This document shows, one piece after another, positions 1-6,850 of a stretch of DNA of 20,855 nt. Where the stretch lies: the NCBI GenBank assembly GCA_964654995.1, contig CAZZKF010000043.1, forward strand, positions 1 to 20,855. Reading direction: 5' to 3'. The DNA comes from CAZZKF01 sp964654995. GTDB lineage: Bacteria; Pseudomonadota; Alphaproteobacteria; CAZZKF01. Numbering within the stretch: the first letter of the stretch is position 1; every line of letters begins with the position of its first letter. The notes below the pieces were generated by a model that saw only the letters and a program-made list of their open reading frames with translations, did no database searches and was not told the DNA's origin. Both the position numbers and the translations under genes were made by a program.

Positions 1-461
1 CCGAGGTTTTCGCGGATGGCGATATATTCCATTTCCGGGGTGATGATACCGGCGCGTGCGTACGCCAATTGACTGACCGCGCGGCCTGCCTTGGCCCGCA
101 AAACCATGCGCGCACGCCGCGGGAAGGCGGTGACCTCGGCCTCGCTGCCGCCATTGTCCTCCGGGCGCACGTCCCGGCCTTCGTATTCCTCGACGTCGCC
201 GCGGGCGAGAATCCAGTCGCGGCGCAGCGCCGGCAGGCCGGCTTCGATATCGATCCGGGCGTCCGGATCGGTATAGGGGCCTGATGGGTCATAGACGCGA
301 ACCGGCGGCTCCCCGGCGCTTGGCGCCAGATCGACCTCGCGCACCGGCACGCGCAGATCCGGGAATCGCTGCCCCTTCAGATAGACCTTGCGCGAGCCGG
401 GGATCGGCCCGGTGGTCACGGTTTCGGTATCGGGAATGATCTGCACGTTTGCTTTGGTCAT
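1..461 (-). CDS. thiC: Phosphomethylpyrimidine synthase ThiC, N-terminal part (runs off the window)
   Basis: ThiC is the radical-SAM enzyme that converts aminoimidazole ribotide to hydroxymethylpyrimidine phosphate in thiamine biosynthesis, in the cytoplasm. The 153 codons visible read as a typical ThiC N-terminus: MTKANVQIIPDTETVTTGPI, then SRKVYLKG, RVYDPSGPYTDP, the stretch GLPALRRDWILARGDVEEY, and LAYARAGIITPEMEYIAIRE just before the edge. The radical-SAM CxxxCxxC motif lies near the C-terminus of the family and is outside the window. The ATG at 461-459 is supported by an upstream GAAGGCAG (minus strand) and by the riboswitch leader ending about 80 nt upstream. The gene is the target of the TPP riboswitch at 542-620. 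No defect is seen in the visible part. Confidence 0.97.
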   Translation of the reverse strand, partial: MTKANVQIIPDTETVTTGPIPGSRKVYLKGQRFPDLRVPVREVDLAPSAGEPPVRVYDPSGPYTDPDARIDIEAGLPALRRDWILARGDVEEYEGRDVRPEDNGGSEAEVTAFPRRARMVLRAKAGRAVSQLAYARAGIITPEMEYIAIRENL

Positions 462-541
462 CGGTCTGCCTTCGCTTGCAAGGGCATGCCTGCGCCACGG
501 CTGAGCGTCGAACAAGGGGATGTGGAAAACGCCATCGGATC

Positions 542-620
542 ATCCGCTCCTTACGCTGGTGCGAACCAGGTCAAGTTCGACGGGTATGGTCTCAGCCCCT
601 CGGGGGCACCCCGGACGGAT
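542..620 (-). promoter_or_regulatory. TPP riboswitch (THI element) in the thiC leader
   Basis: Read on the minus strand, the leader has the conserved THI-box blocks in order: GGGGTGCCC, then GGGGCTGAGACC, ACCCGTCGAACTTGACCTGG, and CACCAGCGTAAGGA. A closing P1 helix can be drawn between ATCCG (plus 616-620) and CGGAT (plus 542-546). The CTGAGA pyrimidine-sensor and the GAAC...CCTGG pyrophosphate-sensor strands are intact. About 80 nt separate it from the thiC ATG and hold no T-run. Control is therefore more likely by occluding the ribosome site than by intrinsic termination (inference). Confidence 0.95.
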
Positions 621-632
621 CGTCATCGTCCA

Positions 633-664
633 TTTATTGGCGCCCAATCGCCGGGCCTTGTCAA
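633..664 (-). promoter_or_regulatory. Possible promoter of the thiC leader
   Basis: The minus strand has a perfect TTGACA (plus 659-664) and an AATAAA -10-like box (plus 633-638). The spacing is 20 bp, longer than ideal. The predicted start near 625 falls just upstream of the riboswitch P1 helix, which is where a start is expected. Assignment is by eye only. Confidence 0.4.
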
Positions 665-930
665 CCGTGAACGGATCAGGGTTTTCCGGGCCGGGCGGTT
701 TTCGGCGGCGACAGATGGTTTTCTCAAGCCATGATCTGGTCCGGTCGCCGCCTCACAGCCGCGTGTCTTTGTCGCAGGTGCAAGCGATTTGGCTAAATCA
801 GTAGCATGGAATGTACGAAGTGAGCGCGGTCCGAACGAACAGTGCGGCCACAGCGTTTCCGGGAGCTTGAAGATTCGGGCACATGTTTTTCATGATTTTA
901 CAAGTATAAGGCGTTGTACTCTTTTTCGAA
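665..930. other. Gene-free spacer between the thiC leader and the paralog cluster
   Basis: No reading frame here looks like a protein and no RNA gene is recognised. Composition shifts from GC-rich (about 665-880) to clearly AT-rich (from about 885, with runs such as CATGTTTTTCATGATTTT). The AT-rich part continues into the predicted promoter of the first paralog. Nothing else can be supported. Confidence 0.6.
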
Positions 931-959
931 TTGAATGGTTTAGAAAATACTCGTAAAAT
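931..959 (+). promoter_or_regulatory. Predicted sigma70-type promoter of the first paralog
   Basis: TTGAAT (931-936) and TAAAAT (954-959) are separated by exactly 17 bp. They match 4/6 and 5/6 of the housekeeping consensus and sit in a locally AT-rich stretch. The predicted start near 966 would leave a leader of about 23 nt with the GGAGG ribosome site at 978-982. Confidence 0.55.
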
Positions 960-988
960 GAGAAAAATGTAGCCCGGGGAGGAAACAC

Positions 989-1456
989 ATGTTGCGGGGT
1001 TGCTTGTCGAGCATTTTGATGATGGCCCTGGTCATGGCGACGTCGGTACCGACAGCCGCAGCGGGCGGGTTTGATCCCTATTTCGGCGGGCCCGATCATG
1101 GCTTCGATGCTTATCGCCGGTCCGGTGAACTGGCGGCCGGTGTTTACCTGCGTGTGCCCTTTTCGGGCAACCCACGTCGATCGGTTTCCGAAACCCGGTT
1201 TGGTCTGAGTTTGGGCGCCCGGCTGCCGAGCGTCGATCGCCCTGAGATCAGCCACACCCTGGCCGACATGCCCAAGCTGGTCGATCTGTCGATCGGTTTG
1301 ACCGGCAAGGACAGCCTGCGGCTCAACGGCGTCTCCATCGCCGGCACACCGAGGCTTTATGCCGACGAGGATGGAGGGTGGGGGACAGGCCCATGGATAT
1401 TCGCGGGCTTTACGCTGCTCGGGGGCGCATTGCTCCTGGCCGCAGTGATTTCGTGA
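989..1456 (+). CDS. Uncharacterised exported/anchored protein, tandem paralog 1 (155 aa)
   Basis: I do not recognise this family. The protein starts with a Sec-type signal peptide (about residues 1-25, small-residue cleavage region PTAAAG). A core follows with FDPYF, YRRSGELAAGVYLRVP, SVSETRFGLSLGARLPSV, DMPKLVDLSIGL and SLRLNGVSIAGTP. An acidic YADEDG stretch precedes a C-terminal hydrophobic segment beginning GPWIFAGFTLLGG (about 133-155), and the protein ends directly after that segment. A hand alignment of the core (101 positions) gives about 72% identity to paralog 2. GGAGG lies 6 nt before the ATG, the same spacing as in the other two copies. The core has alternating hydrophobic, strand-like segments, so a periplasmic or envelope role is likely. 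Function is unknown. Confidence 0.8.
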   Translation: MLRGCLSSILMMALVMATSVPTAAAGGFDPYFGGPDHGFDAYRRSGELAAGVYLRVPFSGNPRRSVSETRFGLSLGARLPSVDRPEISHTLADMPKLVDLSIGLTGKDSLRLNGVSIAGTPRLYADEDGGWGTGPWIFAGFTLLGGALLLAAVIS

Positions 1457-1574
1457 AGCGGCGATTACGAAGTCACCTCTCCCCGCGATTTATCAACCGA
1501 GCATAAACCAAGTGGTGATGACGCCCGTGCCCTGATCGGCCAACGGCCGTCCAATCCATAATCGGAGGAAACCA

Positions 1575-2084
1575 ATGCTGAGGCAGTGTTTATCGATTAT
1601 TTCCATGATCGCACTGATCACGGCGACGTCCACGCCGACATTCGCCGCCGGATTGGACCCCTATTTCGGCGCGCCATCGAATGGCTTTGACACCTATCGC
1701 CGGTCCGCCGAATTGACCACCGGGGTTTACCTGCGTATCCCGCTCTCGGGGCGTCCGAGCCGCTCACTCTCCGAGACCCGCTTTGGTTTGAGCATCGGCG
1801 CCCGGCTGCCGAGCGTCGAGCGTTACGACAACGGGCACGCGCTGGTCGACATGCCCAAACTCTTCGATTTGTCGATCGGATTGGCGGGCAAGGAAAGCCT
1901 GCAACTCAACGGCCTCTCGATCATCGATACGCCGACGCTTTATGCCGACGAGGACGGGAAGCCAAAGAAAAAAATCGTATGGCCCTGGGTCGTGGCCGGT
2001 GTTGTCGTGTTCGGCGCCTTAGGTGCCGCGGCTATTAGCAAGTCCGTTGGCAAATCTATCGAACGTTCATTCGAAAACCCCTAA
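1575..2084 (+). CDS. Uncharacterised exported/anchored protein, tandem paralog 2 (169 aa)
   Basis: This is the second copy of the same unrecognised family. A signal peptide (about 1-25, ending PTFAAG) leads into the shared core LDPYFGAP, YRRSAELTTGVYLRIP, SLSETRFGLSIGARLPSV, DMPKLFDLSIGL, ESLQLNGLSI and DTPTLYADEDG. The linker here is basic (KPKKK) and is followed by a hydrophobic helix starting WPWVVAGVVVFGALG (about 134-153). A short tail with lysines and serines ends ERSFENP. Compared with copy 1 it has an extra tail after the membrane segment, so the C-terminal end varies while the core is conserved. GGAGG sits 6 nt before the ATG. No convincing separate promoter is visible in the 118-bp spacer, so it may be co-transcribed with copy 1. 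Confidence 0.8.
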   Translation: MLRQCLSIISMIALITATSTPTFAAGLDPYFGAPSNGFDTYRRSAELTTGVYLRIPLSGRPSRSLSETRFGLSIGARLPSVERYDNGHALVDMPKLFDLSIGLAGKESLQLNGLSIIDTPTLYADEDGKPKKKIVWPWVVAGVVVFGALGAAAISKSVGKSIERSFENP

Positions 2085-2129
2085 AAAGGTATTGAGAGCG
2101 TTAAACCGTGCCAACGTTAGCCGGCCCGG

Positions 2130-2378
2130 TTAGACATAGAAGGATTCGCCGCAGCCGCAACGCCCCTTTTCGTTGGGGTTGTTGAAGACGAAGCCGGTGA
2201 AGAATTGTTCTTCCCGGAAATCCACCTCAGCACCGCACAGCGGCGCAACCACTTCCGGGTCGACGAAAACGGTGGCCCCCTTCTCTACCACCACATGATC
2301 GCCGGACTGCGGGTCGGAAGGCTGCTTCTTCGTTCCATGAGCGATGGCGAATTTGCGAACCGACGGCGTTCTCGCCAC
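2130..2378 (-). pseudogene. IscA/SufA/ErpA (HesB-like) C-terminal fragment, N-terminally truncated
   Basis: The translation ends in an A-type iron-sulfur carrier C-terminus: GDHVVVEKGATVFVDPE, AEVDF, FTGFVFNNPNEKGRCGCGES and FYV. Family members are about 105-130 aa and bind Fe-S through three cysteines, one in a GGCSG-like motif and two in the final CGCG. Only the CGC pair is present here. The roughly 40 N-terminal residues, including the GCSG region, are missing and are not found in another frame immediately upstream. The only available start is a GTG at 2378 without a clear ribosome site. It is best read as a decayed fragment trapped between paralogs 2 and 3. A shortened but expressed protein cannot be excluded. 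Confidence 0.7.
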
Positions 2379-2394
2379 CTGGACGGGAAAGACG

Positions 2395-2424
2395 CTGATA
2401 TAGGTTATTCAGTCCGTGTATTAT
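2395..2424 (+). promoter_or_regulatory. Weak possible promoter of paralog 3
   Basis: CTGATA (2395-2400) and TATTAT (2419-2424) are 18 bp apart and each resembles the sigma70 boxes. The predicted start is about 30 nt before the ATG at 2462. This is a by-eye match only. Confidence 0.3.
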
Positions 2425-2461
2425 GACCAGTGTTCAAAGATCAATAAACGGGAGGAAATCA

Positions 2462-3129
2462 ATGTTGCGGCAGTGTTCATCCATCATATGCGTGATTGCC
2501 TTGATTACGGCGGCGTCCGCTCCAACATTTGCGGCCGGCGGGTTTGATCCCTATTTTCNNNNNNNNNNNNNNNNNNNNNNNNNNNNNNNNNNNNNNNNNN
2601 NNNNNNNNNNNNNNNNNNNNNNNNNNNNNNNNNNNNNNNNNNNNNNNNNNNNNNNNNNATTACGGCGGCGTCCGCTCCAACATTTGCGGCCGGCGGGTTT
2701 GATCCCTATTTTCTTGCGCCTGAGTATGGTTTCAGCAGCTATCGCCGCTCCGGCGAACTGGCCGTCGGGGTTTATGTGCGCATCCCCTTCTCGCGCAGTC
2801 CGCGTCAATCAGTTTCCGAGACCCGCTTCGGTTTGAGCCTGGGCGCGCGGCTGCCGAGCGTCGATCGCTATGGCAGCCGGCATGCGCTGGCCGACATGCC
2901 CAAACTCTTCGATCTGTCGATAGGACTGCGAGGCAAGGAAAGTCTGCAACTTAACAGCATTGCCCTCGCAGACACGCCGATTCTCGCGGCCGGCGAGGAC
3001 GAAGACGAAGAAAGAAAAATATGGCCCTGGGTGGTTGGCGGCGTGGGCGTTGTGTTAATCATAGTCCTTGGCAGCTTAGCAGGCGTTAAGGCCGCAACCA
3101 AAAATTTTCCTTCGGAACCAGCTAATTAG
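2462..3129 (+). CDS. Uncharacterised exported/anchored protein, tandem paralog 3 (interrupted by assembly gap)
   Basis: This is the third copy of the unknown family. As printed, the 100 Ns at 2559-2658 break the frame. The last 55 bases before the Ns (2504-2558) are identical to the first 55 after them (2659-2713). Joining the two by collapsing this overlap gives a continuous frame of 171 codons (170 aa), matching the 169-aa neighbour. The product starts MLRQCSSIICVIALI (signal peptide ending PTFAAG). It continues FDPYFLAPEYGF, YRRSGELAVGVYVRIP, SVSETRFGLSLGARLPSV, DMPKLFDLSIGLRGKESLQL, an acidic GEDEDEE linker and a hydrophobic helix from WPWVVGGVGVV, and ends PSEPAN. The linker is acidic here and basic in copy 2. 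GGAGG is again 6 nt before the ATG (2451-2455). Confidence 0.8.
2504..2558 (+). repeat. Left copy of exact 55-bp duplication flanking the N gap
   Basis: These 55 bases are identical to 2659-2713 and end exactly at the first N. They encode the signal-peptide end and the FDPYF motif of paralog 3. The copy is most likely a contig-end overlap rather than a biological repeat. Confidence 0.95.
2559..2658. other. Assembly gap of 100 Ns
   Basis: Exactly 100 Ns, the conventional placeholder for a scaffold gap of unknown size. It falls inside paralog 3. Confidence 0.99.
2659..2713 (+). repeat. Right copy of exact 55-bp duplication flanking the N gap
   Basis: Identical to 2504-2558, beginning at the first base after the Ns. 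The reading frame ATT ACG GCG GCG continues without interruption into the rest of paralog 3. Confidence 0.95.
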
Positions 3130-3342
3130 CCATAACAGGAATCGCGGCGACCTCCCCGGTCCGCGGCGATTGCAATTCGCTTTCCGCCTTGAACGCTTTG
3201 ATCAGGCAGGTGAGGAAACAGGCGCCGTCGGCGAGTGAGTGGCGGATGGTTTTCTCGGACCCGGAAATCCTCTAGCCTTGAGCCCCAACGCGGCCCGTTC
3301 GGGCGGTTGCGGGTTGCCGCCATTTGCTATGCGGAGCATGCC

Positions 3343-6300
3343 ATGGATATGGCCTCTCTCGGTCTCGATGACAACTATACGCTCGATGACAGATACACGC
3401 GCGCCCGAGGACGGGTGTATCTGTCGGGCGTTCAGGCGCTGGTGCGGCTGTTCCTCGACCAGCATCGACGCGATGTGGAAGCCGGGCTCGATACCGCCGC
3501 CTTCATCTCCGGCTATCGCGGCTCGCCCCTGGGCATGCTCGATCACGCCCTGTGGCAGGCAAGCGCGCATCTGGGCGAGCACAACATTCGCTTCGAGCCC
3601 GGGCTCAACGAGGATATCGCCGCCACCTCGGTGTGGGGCACCCAGCAGGCGATGCTGCTGCCCGGTGCGCGCCATGACGGCGTGTTTGCCGCCTGGTACG
3701 GCAAGGGCCCGGGTGTCGATCGCTCGGGCGATGCCTTCAAGCACGGCAATTTTGCCGGCACCGCGCCCAACGGCGGCGTACTGGTGTTTTTCGGTGACGA
3801 TCACGGCGCCAAGTCGTCGACCACCGCGCATCAGTCGGAACCGGCGCTGATCGCCGCCATGATCCCGGTGCTCAATCCGGCGACGATTCAGGATTATCTC
3901 GATTTCGGCCTCTGGGGCTGGGCCCTGTCGCGGTTCTCGGGGCTTTGGGTGGGGCTCAAGTGCGTCTCCGAAACGGTGGACGGGGCGGCGTCATGCCATG
4001 TCGGGCCGGATCGCGCGCCCGTCATCCTGCCCGATGATGTGCCGATGCCGCCCGGCGGGCTCAATATCCGTCTGATGGAGGCCAACCTCGGTGATCCGGA
4101 AGAACGGGTCCTGCGCTATCGCCTGCCGGCCGCGCGCGCCTTCGTCCGCGCCAATGGTCTTGACCGGGTGGTGATTGCAGCGCCGCGGCCGCGCCTCGGC
4201 ATCATCACCACCGGCAAGGCCTATCTGGACGTGCGCCAGGCGCTCCGTGATCTCGGGTTGGATGATGAAGCGGCGGCGGCGCTCGGCATCAGCGTGCTGA
4301 AGCTGGCGCTGACCTGGCCGATCGAGCCGGAGATCATCCGCGACTTCGCTGAGCGCCAGACCGAGCTGCTGGTCATCGAGGAAAAACGCGCCATCATCGA
4401 GGACCAGGTCGCCAGCCTGCTGTTCAACATTCCGGCAGATAAGCGCCCGCGGCTCATCGGCAAGACGGATGAGACCGGTGCGCCGCTGCTGCCCGATTAT
4501 GGCGAGCTCGACCCCGACATGGTGGCCCGGGCAATTGTTTCCCGGCTGCGCGCCCTGGGTGCCGATGATTCCTGCCTCGCCGCCGGTCTGGCGCGGCTCG
4601 AGGCGCGGACGCCGGCGAAACGCAACGTCGATGCACCCAATATCGTGCGCCTGCCCTATTTCTGCTCGGGCTGTCCGCACAACACCTCGACGCGGGTTCC
4701 CGACGGCAGCCTGGCGATGGCCGGCATCGGCTGTCACACCATGGCCTTGTGGATGCCCGACCGGCCGACCCTGCCGCCGACCCAGATGGGCGGCGAAGGG
4801 GGCAACTGGATCGGCATGGCGCCGTTTGTCGAAATCCCGCACATGTTCCAGAATCTCGGCGACGGGACCTATTTTCACTCCGGGCTGCTGGCCATCCGGG
4901 CGGCGGTGGCGGCGGGCGTCAACATCACCTACAAGCTGCTCTATAACGACGCCGTGGCGATGACCGGCGGCCAGCCCGTGGAGGGGCACACGGGCGTGGC
5001 GACGATCAGCCGTCAGCTCGCCGACGAAGGGGTGAAGCGCATCGCCGTGGTCAGCGACGATCCCGGCAAGTACGGGGCGGCCGGCTTCGCGCCGGGCGTC
5101 ACCATTCATCACCGTGATGAACTGGATGCGGTGCAGCGGACCTTGCGCGAGGTGCCGGGTGTCACCGCGCTGATCTACGATCAGACCTGTGCCGCCGAGC
5201 TGCGCCGACGGCGCAAGCGGGGCACGGCGCCGGACCGCGACGAGCGGGTGTTTATCGCAAGCGATATTTGCGAAGGCTGCGGCGACTGCGGGGTTCAGTC
5301 GAACTGTGTGAGCCTGCAGCCCCTGGAAACCCCGCTGGGGCGCAAGCGCACGGTCAACCAGTCCTCGTGCAACAAGGACTATTCCTGCCTCAAGGGGTTC
5401 TGCCCGGCGCTGATCAGCGTGCGGGGTGCGCGCTTGCGCAAGACCCGGGCCGAGATTCCCGAGGAGGTCTTTGCCGATCTTCCCGCCCCGGAAGCGGCGG
5501 CGCTCACCGGGCCCTACGGCATTCTGGTCACCGGCATCGGCGGCACCGGCGTGGTCACCGTCGGCCATATCCTGGCGATGGCGGCGCATCTCGAAGGCAA
5601 GGGCTGCTCGGTCCTCGACATGACCGGGCTGGCCCAAAAGAACGGTGCGGTCGTCAGCCATCTGCGCATTGCGCCGGCGCCTGAGGACCTGAATGCACCG
5701 CGCCTCGGGCTTGGCGAGGCCGATGTGCTCTTGGGCTGCGATATCATCGTCGCCGGCGCTGCGCAGACACTGGCCCAGGTCAACCGCGATTCCGGCCATG
5801 CGGTCATCAACGAACATCTGATCCCGACCGCCGCCCTGCTGGCCAATCCGGACGTCGATTTCCAGCCCGAGCGGTTTGCGCAGGCGATTGCCGCCACCAC
5901 CGGGCCGGATCGCAGCCATTTCATCGATGCCACCCGGGTGGCCACCGCGCTGTTCGGCGATGCGGTCTACGCCAACATGGTCATGCTTGGCTTCGCTTGC
6001 CAGTTGGGCCTTTACCCGGTGGGCGTTGCGGCGATCGAGCGGGCGATCCGGCTCAACGGCGTTGCGGTCGAGGACAACCTGAGGGCCTTTGCCGCGGGCC
6101 GTGCCTGCGCCGCCGTGCCCGAGCGCCTGCGCCCGATCCTCGGGGCCGATGAGACGGCCGCCGCGGACGCGGAAGACCCCGGCCTCGAGGCGCTGATCGA
6201 GGACCGGGCGGCGCGGCTTGTCGCCTATCAGAACCAGCGGCTGGCGGGGCGCTACCGCGCGCTCATCGACCGGGTGGCGGCGGCCGAGCGGGCGGTGGCG

Positions 6301-6831
6301 GCGGGACACGACGAGCTCGCCCGCACGGTGGCGCGCATCTATTACAAGCTGCTCGCCTACAAGGACGAGTACGAGGTCGCCCGGCTGTTTTCGGACCCGG
6401 CATTTCGCCGCTCGCTGGACGCCACCTTCGAAGGGCCCTATCGGCTGGCCTTTCATCTGGCGCCGCCGATTCTCGGGGGCAAGCCCTCGGACGGACGGCC
6501 GAAAAAGCGCCGCTTCGGCCCCTGGCTGCGCCATCTGTTCCCACTGCTTGCCCGCATGAAGGGCCTGCGGGGTACCGCCTTCGATCCCTTCGGGCGCAGC
6601 GCCGACCGCCGCCTCGAACGCGAACTGATTAGCGAATATGAGGCGCTGGTTGGCGATCTTCTGGACGGCTTGACGCCGGATGTCCATGCCCGCGCCGTCG
6701 AGATCGCCGGGGCGTTCGATGCCATCCGCGGCTTCGGACCGGTAAAGGCGGAAGCCGCCCGCGCCGCCCGCGCCCGCGCGGAACGGCTGATGAAAGCCTA
6801 CCGCGCGCCGCCGGCCCAGGCCGCGGAGTAA
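3343..6831 (+). CDS. Indolepyruvate:ferredoxin oxidoreductase, fused alpha/gamma type (1162 aa)
   Basis: This family oxidatively decarboxylates aryl-pyruvates such as indolepyruvate to acyl-CoA or the acid, using thiamine diphosphate and Fe-S clusters, in aromatic amino-acid breakdown. The N-terminal TPP-dependent part contains SGYRGSPLGMLD. CSGCPHNTS lies near residue 441. The C-terminal TPP-binding region follows, with GDGTYFHSGLLAIR (about 506) and YNDAVAMTGGQP. A cysteine cluster CEGCGDCGVQSNC starts at 643, with SCNKDYSCLKGFC after it. The gamma-type domain starts at GILVTGIGGTGVVTVG (about 731), and a C-terminal helical region includes ARIYYKLLAYKDEYEVARLF. Length fits fused proteobacterial enzymes. 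The open frame extends upstream to 3235, but ATG 3343 (MDMASLGLDD) has GGAG 6 nt before it and starts where the homology does. No key residue appears lost. Confidence 0.93.
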   Translation: MDMASLGLDDNYTLDDRYTRARGRVYLSGVQALVRLFLDQHRRDVEAGLDTAAFISGYRGSPLGMLDHALWQASAHLGEHNIRFEPGLNEDIAATSVWGTQQAMLLPGARHDGVFAAWYGKGPGVDRSGDAFKHGNFAGTAPNGGVLVFFGDDHGAKSSTTAHQSEPALIAAMIPVLNPATIQDYLDFGLWGWALSRFSGLWVGLKCVSETVDGAASCHVGPDRAPVILPDDVPMPPGGLNIRLMEANLGDPEERVLRYRLPAARAFVRANGLDRVVIAAPRPRLGIITTGKAYLDVRQALRDLGLDDEAAAALGISVLKLALTWPIEPEIIRDFAERQTELLVIEEKRAIIEDQVASLLFNIPADKRPRLIGKTDETGAPLLPDYGELDPDMVARAIVSRLRALGADDSCLAAGLARLEARTPAKRNVDAPNIVRLPYFCSGCPHNTSTRVPDGSLAMAGIGCHTMALWMPDRPTLPPTQMGGEGGNWIGMAPFVEIPHMFQNLGDGTYFHSGLLAIRAAVAAGVNITYKLLYNDAVAMTGGQPVEGHTGVATISRQLADEGVKRIAVVSDDPGKYGAAGFAPGVTIHHRDELDAVQRTLREVPGVTALIYDQTCAAELRRRRKRGTAPDRDERVFIASDICEGCGDCGVQSNCVSLQPLETPLGRKRTVNQSSCNKDYSCLKGFCPALISVRGARLRKTRAEIPEEVFADLPAPEAAALTGPYGILVTGIGGTGVVTVGHILAMAAHLEGKGCSVLDMTGLAQKNGAVVSHLRIAPAPEDLNAPRLGLGEADVLLGCDIIVAGAAQTLAQVNRDSGHAVINEHLIPTAALLANPDVDFQPERFAQAIAATTGPDRSHFIDATRVATALFGDAVYANMVMLGFACQLGLYPVGVAAIERAIRLNGVAVEDNLRAFAAGRACAAVPERLRPILGADETAAADAEDPGLEALIEDRAARLVAYQNQRLAGRYRALIDRVAAAERAVAAGHDELARTVARIYYKLLAYKDEYEVARLFSDPAFRRSLDATFEGPYRLAFHLAPPILGGKPSDGRPKKRRFGPWLRHLFPLLARMKGLRGTAFDPFGRSADRRLERELISEYEALVGDLLDGLTPDVHARAVEIAGAFDAIRGFGPVKAEAARAARARAERLMKAYRAPPAQAAE

Positions 6832-6850
6832 AGACGCCAAAGGTGCCGCG

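Noticed and set aside
1557..1562. CATAAT as a -10 box before paralog 2
   Set aside because: It is directly adjacent to the GGAGG ribosome site, 12 bp from the ATG, and has no -35 partner.
2423..2836. 137-residue frame running through the N gap
   Set aside because: The reading frame changes across the 100 Ns, so the second half is out of frame with the true gene.
3136..3170. Inverted repeat ATCGCGGCGACC / GGTCCGCGGCGAT after paralog 3
   Set aside because: Pairing is imperfect and there is no T-run, so a terminator is not supported.
3235..3342. Upstream extension of the indolepyruvate oxidoreductase frame
   Set aside because: The extra 36 codons lack family similarity, and ATG 3343 has a well-spaced GGAG.
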